A stretch of DNA of 64,000 nt, from positions 1,276,001 through 1,340,000 of the forward strand of contig JAEMWC010000022.1 in assembly GCA_016490735.1 (NCBI GenBank), given 5' to 3'. The notes under the pieces are model-generated. The model ran no database searches. It was not told the DNA's origin and saw only the letters and a program-made list of their open reading frames with translations. The position numbers and the translations under genes are program-made. The DNA is from Pachyseris speciosa. Its lineage: Eukaryota > Cnidaria > Anthozoa > Scleractinia > Pachyseridae. Of the stretch, positions 34,049-44,500 are shown piece after piece (the stretch's first letter is position 1; the number at the start of each line of letters is the position of its first letter).

Positions 34049-35468
34049 TCAAATGTTAGTAGGTGTATTGTTAGTCAAATTAGTCGGTGTGTCTATTGTT
34101 TGTCTGTTGTTGATATCGTCAATAAGTCGTTTGTAAGGTGCGGGAAGCTGTTGACAACGGTTCAGTAGTGTCTGTTCTAAGTTAGTAAACCAACTTTCCA
34201 GTGCGATCCGTTGGTGGTAGTTAGTACAGTAGGTAATGCATTTAGCAGAGTCCCAGTCGATTGTGTGGTTTGTCAGTAAATATAATAATATAATAAATAC
34301 GTTCAAATTTCTGCCAGTCTCACCGATATAAGTGGCCTGACAGTCGCAGCATTCGATCTTGTAAACTGCTCCCTGTCTGTCCTTTGGTTCGTCTTTGTCC
34401 TTAACGTTCGTCAATAATTGTCGTAAAGTTGTGATGGGTCTGTGAGCGACACGGATATCATAAGGTTGTAGTATCCGTGCAATGGTCTCAGAAGTTCCTT
34501 TGATGTATGGTATAGTCGCTGTAGTGACTTGTGTCGGGTTAGCGTTCGTAGCGTTTGGTTCTGTCCTGTAAGTGTTGCGTCTAACAAAGTCGCGGTTGTA
34601 GTTGTTCTTACTGAAAACGTTGTCTAAGTATTTGCGTTCGTCTGCTAAACTGTCGCTCGAGTCGCAAACTAGTTGCGCTCGTCTCGTTAAGGTCCGTATT
34701 GTCGTTGCTTTGTGTGAAGTAGGGTTGTAAGATGATTCGTCAAGTAGTCTGTCAGTGTGTGGGTTTTCTGTAAACTGTCGTCTGTAGTCTGTTGTTGTCA
34801 CAGCTAACAAGGCAGTCTAGAAAAGGTATCTTACCATTTTCCTCGATCTCCTTGGTAAGCTGTATGTGGGCATTCTGTCTGTTGAGGTGTTCGTGAAAAT
34901 CGTCGATTTCGTCTTTGTGTACAGCTGTGAAAGTGTCGTCGACGTAACGTAGCCAGAGCGGTAGCGTTCGTTCGTGTGTCGCAAGGGCTTGTTCCTCGAT
35001 GTTTTGCATGACAATCTCTGCTACAACAACGGAAACTGGTGAGCCCATAGCTGTCCCGTGCAATTGTATGTAGTGTTTGCTGTTGTACTGAAAGTTAGTA
35101 GACGTAAGGCAAAGGTCCAGTAAGTCCATTAAGTCGTCTGTTGGTAATGGCAGTTGTAACGTGGAGTTCTTGGTGGCGGTCTCAGTACAATCTAGAGCCA
35201 GTTGGAGTGGAATACTGGTGAACAGTGATTTCACATCAAAAGACACTAGTTTGTAGTCGTCAGGTACTTGTGCTGTCTTAATGGCGTCAATAAAGTTTTC
35301 AGTCGACTGCAGTTTGTGTCGTGACTCGTCAGTCAGTGGTTTCAGTATAGTAGTCAGGTATTTAGACAGTTGGTAAGTCGATGAACCACAGAACGAGACT
35401 ATGGGTCGCATAGGTATGTTAGGTTTGTGTAGTTTGGGCAGTCCGTAAAGTTTCGGTGGTTGTGGCAC
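34049..35468 (-). pseudogene. Penelope reverse transcriptase / GIY-YIG endonuclease, truncated and frameshifted
   Basis: The first frame (35468-34752) has KLYGLPKLHKP, RPIVSFCGS, LVSFDVKSLFTSIP, the HGTAMGSPVS block and the active site RYVDDTF. The frame shifts near 34790 into a second frame with GAVYKIECCDCQATYIGETG, the start of the GIY-YIG nuclease. Shortly after GETGRNLN the sequence jumps to LLTNHTIDWDSAKC, so a piece of the nuclease (with the conserved Arg/His region) is missing. It ends LTNNTPTNI at 34049. The N-terminal part upstream of the finger motifs is absent. It is a dead copy. Confidence 0.9.
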
Positions 35469-35587
35469 GTGGCACCTCAGTCTGTTGTAGCGTCGAATGT
35501 CAATAACGTCAGCTTTCTTAAGTGACCAATCACATCAACGACCAGAGTACTTATACCATCTCCTGACGTTACTCCAATCACTTGACT

Positions 35588-35624
35588 CTGATGATGACTT
35601 CCGCTCAGGTTGTCGAAACATCAG
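35588..35624 (+). ncRNA. hammerhead ribozyme motif (inverted terminal copy)
   Basis: Same motif as at 33844-33880 on the opposite strand: CTGATGA ... GAAACATC. The cleavage triplet is AUC instead of GUC, the only difference noted in this part of the repeat. Confidence 0.4.
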
Positions 35625-35846
35625 TCAATGTCACCACAAACAGTCCTTCTCAGGACTACACTCACCCGGACGATCGTGCTTCACTTAGTTATGATATGAC
35701 TCCTGGGTTCAAACCATTTACGAATCTAATATAAATGAGAAAAATCTATTGTTTTTGCTCATTTGCATTAGATTAGGCACATGAGAAGTTCGACGTTTGA
35801 AACGGGCCTAAATGAGCAGAAACAATCGCTCTGCACGGGCGTTTTA

Positions 35847-35975
35847 CATTCTGGTAGATTTCTTTGCCGTCCACTTCAAAAAACAAAGTGAAATGGCCAA
35901 ATTCAAGTTTTGTTCAAGAACGTGAGCGCATGCCGATACATTTTTCTTTCTCTTTCTTTAGTTCAACACCGTTTC
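35847..35975. repeat. right arm of outer inverted repeat
   Basis: CATTCTGGTAGATTTCTTTG through TTCAACACCGTTTC matches 19371-19500 in reverse with scattered differences, enclosing all the nested elements between. Confidence 0.65.
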
Positions 35976-36101
35976 TTAGTCATAGTTCACCCACATTTTA
36001 GAAGTTAAACTCGGTGGATTAATCGAGAAGGAGTTACAACAACGTGAAGTTATACTATGAAATGAAGCTCTCCATTGGCATCTGAGGGGTAGATATACAT
36101 G

Positions 36102-36299
36102 TTTAGTATATACCACACAAGTGAATAGTGCTTTTCGCGCGCTCTGATTGGTTAACTCGGAGGTGATGAGCAAGTACTATTCACCTCCGAGCAGCGGGCG
36201 CGCGAGATTTTAAAATTTCCGACCGCTTGTCGGTGTGTTGTCACACATAAAGTAATGTTTTGGTCCGCTAATTATTCAGCTTGTGTGGTATATACTAAA
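36102..36299. mobile_element. MITE with TTTAGTATATACCACACAAG ends
   Basis: The left end TTTAGTATATACCACACAAG is perfectly mirrored by CTTGTGTGGTATATACTAAA. A CCTCCGAG-containing inner inverted pair lies near 36160 and 36182. About 198 bp, non-coding. Confidence 0.85.
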
Positions 36300-36406
36300 A
36301 CAATTATTCACCTCAGTGTCGGTGAAAGTGGTGGATATTTACCGAGCCGCGAAGCGGCTCGGTAAATATCCACCACTACTGACCTCCACTTCGGTGAATA
36401 ATTGTT
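36299..36406. repeat. long perfect hairpin
   Basis: AACAATTATTCACC and AGTGGTGGATATTTACCGAG are mirrored by CTCGGTAAATATCCACCACT and GGTGAATAATTGTT, around a CCGCGAAGCGG centre. It abuts the previous MITE. Probably another fold-back element. Confidence 0.8.
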
Positions 36407-36759
36407 AAATATACAGCCTAGCGCAACGTGAAGTACTCTAGGACTCAGTTACAAGCGTGCATCTATAACTGAAAATAACGATGGAAGTTCAGACCGAATG
36501 GCGGGAAAACAGAAGTTGCATGTGTTTTCATTTTAAGCAAGATAATTTCATGTTTGGGCCAAATGGAATTCTTTACCCGTCTACAAAAAGACATTTTCGC
36601 AGTCTTGAATTGTCGTGAATTAGATAGGAAGTCCTCGTCTGATTCGTGAATAGGTCTTGCAGTTTTTTTAGATGGTATATAAAAATGGTAGTGGTTTTGT
36701 TTTTTTCAGTGTTTTTATCGGTCGCATGTATTTGTCTTGAATAATCCTTTTTAGCGTGT

Positions 36760-36920
36760 AGATTTTGTTTTCCCAATGTAGACCATGTGATGTCACCCAA
36801 GAGAACTATTTCTTTGAGATTTCGCCTTATTCACGTGCATACGTACGTATAATTTATGAAAAGACAAAAGGGAAATCCCCTTGGGAAGATCACATGGTCT
36901 ACATTAGGAAAACAAAATCT
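36760..36920. repeat. inverted repeat with 35-bp arms
   Basis: GATTTTGTTTTCCCAATGTA and GACCATGTGATG are mirrored at 36886-36920 by CATGGTCTACATTAGGAAAA and CAAAATC. The 90-bp interior shows nothing. Confidence 0.7.
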
Positions 36921-37411
36921 TCTATTCCTTTCCGGCGAATACTGCCTCAAAACAAACATAAGATAAAAGCACGAGCATAGACACAGCGGTGTAACCTATA
37001 GCAGCGAAACTGTTAACTTCATTTTATGTTGAGTCGGTTCCCTTTGATAACTGTTGTTACGACGGTCTATTTTCCGTTGATTCGCAAGATCACGCTCTAA
37101 AGCAAAAGAAAGCTTGCTATTTTACGATGTTTAAATGCTGACTGCCTTTTCTTTAAGATTTCCTAGCCAATTTTATCTGCCCAGCTGGTGTTGTAGCGCT
37201 GTTTAGACAGGTTTCTTCGGCTATCAACCGTTTACGTGTGTCCGTCTTTGCCTACACCTCACGTATGAGAAGTGAGTTTGAAGGAAGGGTGCTTTTGAAT
37301 TCGCGAGAATAAGATGAGGGACTATTGGCACGGCAGCGAGGTTACGTTTTGATCAAAACTGCCAAAAAATGTTTGTCCAAGTACCTTTTCACGAACACGA
37401 AGTTACTCTCT

Positions 37412-37557
37412 AGGGGCGGAACCAGGATTTTTCTTAGGAGGGGGTGCACCCCTCCTTTTTCTTCCATTTTATTTTTGCAGAATACTGGTTAGATTAGAAA
37501 GCCGCAGGCCATCTCAGGAGTGAGGGGGTGGGGGAGGGGGAGGGGGATCCGCCCCTG
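37412..37557. mobile_element. short element with AGGGGCGGA inverted ends
   Basis: AGGGGCGGAACCAGGATTTT at the left and GGATCCGCCCCT at the right, with GGGGGTGCACCC and a G-rich run inside. It resembles small hAT-type MITEs. No clear target duplication was found. Confidence 0.45.
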
Positions 37558-37986
37558 CTCTCACAGCAACATGAAGATAAACATGAGGCGATTTCTCAAG
37601 CCGCAGTCGTTTTCGGAGATTTTCCAGTTCAAGTCAGTAGATCAGAACTTGAAAACTGAGATAATTTGTTCAAGTTGCCGTTTTTACTCTGGCTATCCTT
37701 AGAAATTCAATTTATTCTAGTTTCGGTGAATTAATGAATAGCTTAGTTGTTGACCAAAAATTGGTACATTATTTCAACGTTTCCATAGCCCCTATGCAAA
37801 AATGGCTGCCTCTAATTACTCTTTTGTTCGCATTCAAAATAGCCTTACTAACCTCCTTTGGGATAACAAATTGTTTAGAATTTTGATCTCAAAATCGAGT
37901 GAGGCTATTTTGAAAACGAACAAAAGAATAATTTAAAGGCAACAATATTTGCATGGGGTTTATGTAATAATTTTTCCTGCTATTAA

Positions 37987-39101
37987 AGGAGCACTGTCAC
38001 GTAATTTGGGCCTGAACCCAAACATGGAAAGTGGAACGCTTAAAATTTTCCAGTTTTCTTACGATTAGTTCCAGTCTAATAGATGTGCATTGAAACTATT
38101 TGCAGTTGTCTAGTATGGCCACGGATGATGCGGAAGAAATGGATTGCAACTTGAAAAAGTTAGGTTACCGTAACTTTTTTTAAGTTTCATCATTGACTTG
38201 TGTCACGTAAAAATCGCCATTTAAATACTACTACTTTCTTTTCCGTCCAAGAAATAATCAGAAATCTACTTCTTCGTGTTAGACGGGCCTATCGCGTAAT
38301 AGAAAAAGCACTTCCTCACGATTTGAAGGAAGGTCCTGGAGCGGACGGCAAACGACTGGCGGGAGCCTGCTGGCTGTTTGCTTCAACATCTGCCTCGATT
38401 CAGATAATCGCTTTGTCGTTGTGTTGCCTCTTGGCCCAGTCTCCTTCCATCCACACGTAAAATTCGAAGGGGGCCGAAAGAAACCCACTCACTCTTCACA
38501 ACGAGTTGAGAAAAGAAGGAAATGGGTGGAGCCTGGGGGGTGGTCTAACTTGCCCTGATCCCTAGAAAAGCCTCGGGCGGTCCCGTAAACGAGTAAACAA
38601 AAGGTCAAAATGACTGTCTCCCTTCATATTCATTTTGAAGAGGAGAGCCCCGTGCATCAGCGGTATTGATGCTATTTTAAGGGGGCACTGTCGCGTTATT
38701 TTATTCTCACTTAAGAAAGATAAAATGTCATGCCAAACATATTGATTTAGCTATTTTACCCGAGTATGTAACTACAAGGAAACGATTTACTGTCGACTGT
38801 TGTTATAATAAAGACTTCATTTAATGAGGGTGACATAAATTACCGGTAACCGGGTAGTTTTCGTTATGGCCCTCCTACGATACGGGATGGAAATGGCGTA
38901 AAATGTTAAACAGTGTTCATTTTTCCAAGTGATTAGAGGGTGTTTTGAAGAAATCGCCAAAAAACTAGCATGGTTTGATCATCCCGTCAAAATCATGGCA
39001 TCTCTTAGTTTTGCAAAACAACACGCGTGTGTAGAGGTAGTGGATAACGATTTGATGACATTCTTATGTTAAAGGATCAAAACGCCCGTGACAGAGCTCC
39101 T
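37987..39101. mobile_element. TTAA-flanked element, possibly nested
   Basis: The left end AGGAGCACTGTCACG and the right end CGTGACAGAGCTCCT are inverted and bordered by TTAA on both sides (37983-37986 and 39102-39105), as for piggyBac-type elements. A third related end, GGGGGCACTGTCGCG after TTAA, lies at 38681, so two copies may be joined or nested. The short frames at 38200-38490 have no recognised domain. Confidence 0.65.
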
Positions 39102-39109
39102 TTAAGTGA

Positions 39110-40800
39110 CATTAAAGGCAGATGTCATCCTCCCCCACACCCCACCCCGCCAAAAAATGTTTGTATGTGGACCAAAATCAATCAACACAAATCAGACACC
39201 TGGTTGGTACATTTAATGACCGATCAGCAACCATCACACGAGATGAGCGCCCTTACGAGGTCACACATCCCTAAGGACAATTAAATAATACAAAATAATT
39301 GAATGAGGTAATAATTCTAATAAATACAATCAAGGATTGACGATAAAAAAGCGATAGGACTTCGTTTTCTTGTCACGCAATCTTCACTTAAGGTTACCGC
39401 TGTACGGGTACCAGTCATAGCATGGGCTCATTTACAAGCCACTTGAATGTTTCTCTTGTACGTCATTCAAGAAAAGAGGTTTCCTTGGAAACTAAGGTGT
39501 TTATAGAAGGATTTCCAGTTTTAACATTTTTCTTTCGTGTGAATAAGAAACCACTGGAAAGCAAATTACCAAAATTTGTAGAATTCTTCCCGAAGCAAGG
39601 AAGATACATGCTCGTGAAATTTGAAATTCTTAGTCAAGTTTGTATCGCAGTTTGAATGTTTGTTCGTTGGATTGTCGTGAAATAACAACAAACATACAAA
39701 TCTGTCAAATCGATGACATTGTCTGATTTAATGATGAGGAACCGCGTGATCAATCAACATAAGTTTCTTATATAGAAAATACCTCAGCTTGATCAGCTTT
39801 CCATTGAGTGTTTCTATGCTAAAACAAACTAAAGCAACACAAATAAAACTGAAGCAAATTCAAGCGCGGGAAAATGCGGGCGCGCAACTCGCGAATGGGT
39901 TGGCGTTACTTATGATTGGCTGAGAAAGTGCCGCCGCGAATTTTTAAACCAATCATATAGCGGAAAACTAAATGCGCACGCACAAGATACAATTGGTTTT
40001 GTTTTGAGACAGCGACGTACGTTTTTTAAACCAATCTTAGATTCTGTTGAGGTAAAACCAAAGCAAACCAAAACACGAAAACACTTTTGATAATCAACGG
40101 AATACCGCATTAATAGCAGACTATTTGTGTAAACCACAACTCGTGTTAAAGTCTGCCTTAAATAAACAAACAAATAGTGATAACGATGCCAAATGATCTC
40201 AGTAAGAAAAATAATAGCCGTATCACACACTTCGCAAGGCAATAACCTTGTTATGTTAACTAATACTTTTACCGCGAGCTTACGTCAATATATATCTATA
40301 CAGATAACTCATGGCATTCCTGGGAACTAATAAAATTACAAGAAAGAATTATTTTAGCACGTTGTATTGCACTAGATATCGTATGTTGCTTTAATAAATA
40401 TTTCTTTGAGTCGCATGCACTAAATATTTTATACCTCGACTATATATACAACTACAAAATACAAAACAAAACAAAGAAAAATTGAAAGTACAAAAGAATA
40501 ACTAACGTCTAAGCAAAGAAAAATTGAAAATACAAAACGAAAACATTTAAAAAGGCAAAAACCACACGCAATACTCATGAAAACTGATTTTTTTCTGCAA
40601 AACCCCTCGATCAAGCCGAGTCTAGAAATACATTTGGGCAACGCACAATTATGCTAGTCACACGTATAAATTATATAATAATAAATGAATTTCTCAATTT
40701 TTTATAACGGTGGCGGGAACTGGAGGTTTCATGTACCCCGACCATTAAATTTCCTGGGTGATCCCAAGATGTGTTTGAAGAGAAAGCAAGATACCACTGG
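39110..40800. other. intergenic or CAMTA 3' flank, nothing firm
   Basis: No gene recognised. ACCAATC / GATTGG words near 39910-40040 resemble the MITE at 49791-50073. Confidence 0.35.
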
Positions 40801-40802
40801 CT

Positions 40803-40821
40803 TCAAGAGCTGTCTTTGGAT
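40803..40821 (-). CDS. CAMTA: tentative last coding exon of CAMTA
   Basis: Downstream of the last firm exon, a strong polypyrimidine tract ending CTCTTCAAG precedes ATCCAAAGACAGCTCTTGA. Joined in phase with the AG left by the previous exon, it adds five residues after the split Arg and then stops (TGA). The fit of phase, acceptor and stop is suggestive, but other acceptors exist and no homology supports so short a tail. Confidence 0.25.
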
Positions 40822-40989
40822 CTTGAAGAGAGAAAAGGAAACAAAAATGTGACTCAACATGAGCAAACGAGACAACGCACCGCGGAAATTTGTTTTGCGC
40901 TCAATTTCTGGGTGTCAATCAATGCGCAACCAATCCTCATTTGGTCACCCAGCCCCGTTATCAGCAGTCATATCCACCGCGGTAGATGG

Positions 40990-41290
40990 ACACACAGGCA
41001 GGCAGGCAGCCAGCCAGCAAGCCAGACAGACAGACAAAAGACAGACAGACCAAGGCAGATAAACAACTGTAAGACGGACAGATAAGATCAGTGAATTAAT
41101 GGAAACAGATGGAAGCAACAACAGGGAACAGCGAAGAGACAGACAGACATAAATTGAATGGATGGATAAACAAAAACAGCAACGGGGAAGAGACGAAAGG
41201 CAGGCAGGACAGAAGACATGGATATAGAAACAAATGAAAGACAGACAGAAAGTAACTGTCAGACAGACAGACAAATATGAAGCGGGATAA
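40990..41290. repeat. (CAGA)n-rich microsatellite
   Basis: Imperfect CAGACAGA, GGCAGGCA and related tracts. The Cys/Leu-rich frames on both strands here are compositional. Confidence 0.85.
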
Positions 41291-41366
41291 AAAGGAAAAG
41301 ATCGGGCAGACAACACAGAGAGTTGATAATTACACAAACAAACAAACACCATCAATAGCGCTGTAC

Positions 41367-41587
41367 CTGTTGGATGCCATCTGCATGTATCTCGCCTCTT
41401 GTCGCTTGCTGAGCCGTTGTTCTCGCCGTCTCAGTGAGCAGCGCCGTCGTTCGCGGTAACTTCTGAAGCTGTTCTGAATAATGGCGGCGGCTCGTCGGCT
41501 TTTCTTGAATCGCTCGTGTTCGCGGTACGTGCGGTACTGGCTCTGAATGATCAGGGCCGCACGAGTCATCTTTTTGAACGAGATGTA
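41367..41587 (-). CDS. CAMTA: CAMTA exon 11 (IQ motifs 3 and 4)
   Basis: Acceptor TTTCCAAATAG, donor GTACAG. Encodes YISFKKMTRAALIIQSQYR and RRAAAIIQNSFRSYRERRR, two calmodulin-binding IQ motifs, then a basic Gln/Arg-rich tail. Ends in phase 2. Confidence 0.9.
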
Positions 41588-44500
41588 CTATTTGGAAAGA
41601 AAAACAAACATTGGTTTTACTTTCATATCAACGAGACTGTAAATCGGGATGTTGTCAAGCCAACGTCACCAAAAACAAAGCTACTGAAATCGCACGGTGG
41701 AAGCACGAGAGACTCGAAAAACGTGCTAATAAAATCGCAGAAGATCGTGGAAATATCAGAAAAGTGTAACTTCCAGGGAAAAGAACGGATTTGTCGCTAC
41801 ATTCACTCCATACGTGCCAGTTTCGGCTCTCACTGCAGGCAGAAAGGTTTCCTATTTGGCTTTGAACTGAGAAACGACTTCATCACCTCATCACGCACCT
41901 CTTTATATCTGCGATAATGGTGCTGGATTAAAATGGCCGCCTCTATCTCCTGCTCTTGCTGATGGCGCCTGGTCTGAAATGAAAACGGGGGAAGAACAAT
42001 TAGAGCAAGAGGAAACAATGAAACTTTGTTTGAAACGCGTACTTCGGTTTCTATTTCCATATTGTCACCTGCTCTCACGAAAGGCGGACCCATTCACCTG
42101 TCCTTCAACTACACTTTTTTTTTTAAATAAAAACATGTATCATCCAGCAGATCTATGGCTTTCGGAAGTTGTGGATGGTTTTTGATTAAGTATCTTTCAG
42201 TTAGTACACGCAGCTATTAGCGTTGTGTTCTGTATGGTGCTTAGTCAACGACGATATTTTCGTTACAAGTTACTGCACCTTATTTGTTTTATTATTTTTT
42301 TACGAAATCAAATGACTCATCGACGGTGCACGAGCCCCCAATTGTTACTGCGCATATATTTTGCGCATCTCGGGATTTCCCGAGAGACTATGGTTATTAG
42401 GGACGGTGTTTCGTCCAGTACGAAGTTATTTTGCGCGGTTCATAATTACATAGGAACAGCAGATCTTAGACATCTTATAAAGGGCTATTGCAAATCAAAG
42501 GAAAAAACTGTGAGGTTAACCACGCATTTGACAAAGATAATTAGGCTTATGCTTATAGTTGCTTCCATATTTGCCCCAAAATGTCTTTTTATAAGATTCC
42601 AACCGCCCTTGCTAAGATCCGAGTTTCCCTCTCCGTCATAAGCCCCACAAAAATACTTCTGAATTATGCACGTCATCGGCTTCCCCGTGGGGTCGACCCT
42701 CGAGCTAACCGGGGGGGGGGGTTGTAAAATCAGTTACTGAGAAGCAAATATGAGGAATTTCCTCGGGGGGGTTGGGGAATCTAGCAAGACAAAGTCCAGA
42801 AAATCCCCCTGGCATCCTTCACAAACTCGTGAATGCCCCCACCCCCTAATTTTTGACCATAAAACAATGTCAAGATTTCCCCTACCCTCGGGCAAAGAAC
42901 CCCACCCATCTCCTTGTATTCTCCCACATATCTCCCTGGTTGGCCCCGGGGGGGACTCCACGGGGAAGCCGATGACATGTGCATTAGGAGGTACCGTCCT
43001 TGACGCAAAAACATAAAGTACAATGACCCGAAAATTTAGCAGGAATACGAGTTACACACGTTTTTTAGAAAATTGCTCAAACTTTTCGTATCACTGGCTC
43101 TCATTACAACAAGAAACCAATTTACCTTGTAGATTCTGTAAGCGTTCTGTATGATCTTAGCAGCTTCAATGAGTTCCCACTGTTCACGATCGGTTAACGT
43201 AAGATCCGACAAGTCTCTTTCCAGTATTTTACGAGAGCTGGAGATAAACTCCTGGAATTCAGTCGTATCAGGTCCGACGGGAGAAGAGTGGGGCGAGTTT
43301 AGAAAACCGGGAGAGCCTGGGGACAGGGAAGACTTGGACGAGCATGGCGTCAAGGGAGAGGACTGGGACGAAGCCGAACTGAAGGTACGTAGCCTCATTG
43401 TCGTGCTCCAAGTCCTGGATGTTACTAGTTCAGTGTTTTCGTGCAGAGGAGATAAATGCCCGGATATGCGATGGCCAAGTTCCGCTTCCTGCTCAGCTTC
43501 GTTAATCATTGAGTGTATCTGTACCAGGGTCTTTGCCAAAGTATTCGCCGGCTTTCTATTCAGCTGCGGCTCAGCTTCCTCGTCTTCATCGACAAACATT
43601 GGAGAGCTCGCCCGCTCAGGCATAGTGGCGTCCACAGGGGCCACTAGCAGGGTCCCAGAGTGAGGGACCAATGAAGGGGCCTGTGGAGACCCCTCGCAAG
43701 ATGAGGCCCTGGATGACGGAGTGCTTTCCGAATCCTGGTCCATGTCCAGAAACAAGCGCCTGTCAAGAGTTCAAACGGGTGAGGGGTCAGTCTAAAAACC
43801 TAGAAATGCATGTTTCACCTCGTCAGTTAGCCCCAGTCGCAAGTTACTTTTAAATGAAAATAAGCGATTAACATTCTTGAGATGATGTTTTTAGTTTGAG
43901 CCAAATGAAAAGGAATGGAACATGGCGCGAATTACAGTGTTTCTACGAGAATTAATTGAAAAATGATTTCCATGCGATATCATCGACAACTTTGGGGCAA
44001 GAGCTAAATGAAGCGTGTAGCTGCATTTGATATTCCACGCCTTTTACCGAAATGAATTTTGTCTGTTACAAAATTTTGACAAAAACCATGCTTGGAAAGA
44101 TCAACCGTTTATTGTGCTCTCAAAAGAGTATATAAGGTCCTCAAATTTTACCAGGAAATTGTTGACAAATGACTATGACCACCATACCCTTAAACAGGTA
44201 ACACCAACCCACCTGTTTGGAAAAGACATTATGAAATCCTCGATCACGTCCACAACATCCAGGAAGCCCCTATCTCTCGCCAGCTGCAGGGGCATGCGCC
44301 CGCGCGCATCAGGCTCCAGAAGGGCCTTGGGCTCCGTCTCTAATAACGAAAGCGTTGTGTCCGTCTGACCCAGCGCGCATGCCCACGTGAGAGCCGTGCA
44401 GGAAAACTCGTCCTTCCTGAGTGGGTTTACTTCGTACCTGACGAGCGCGCTTTTACTTTCGCGCCATAACTTGAGCAGCGTGCAAACCAGCCTGTTGTAA

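Larger units (their letters stand above)
33772..35696 (-). mobile_element. Penelope-like retroelement with inverted terminal copies
   Basis: A 174-bp end (33772-33945) is repeated almost exactly, but inverted, at 35523-35696. Each copy contains a hammerhead-like motif. Between them the minus strand encodes a truncated reverse transcriptase and GIY-YIG endonuclease. Penelope elements commonly carry such pseudo-LTRs, and inverted copies are known for the group. Confidence 0.85.
33729..35808. mobile_element. TAA-flanked inverted-repeat element containing a Penelope insertion
   Basis: GGCCCGTTTCAAATGTCGAA at the left matches TTCGACGTTTGAAACGGGCC at the right, and the ~43-bp similarity extends through CTTATGTGCCGAATCTAATG. 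TAA lies on both sides (33726-33728 and 35809-35811), a 3-bp duplication as in Harbinger/ISL2EU-type elements. Nearly all of its interior is the later Penelope insertion. Confidence 0.7.

Noticed and set aside
38200..38490. Overlapping frames on both strands inside the TTAA-flanked element
   Set aside because: No domain, no splice context, and both strands equally open.
40945..41355. Cys/Leu-rich frame on the minus strand
   Set aside because: It lies over the CAGA microsatellite and is compositional.
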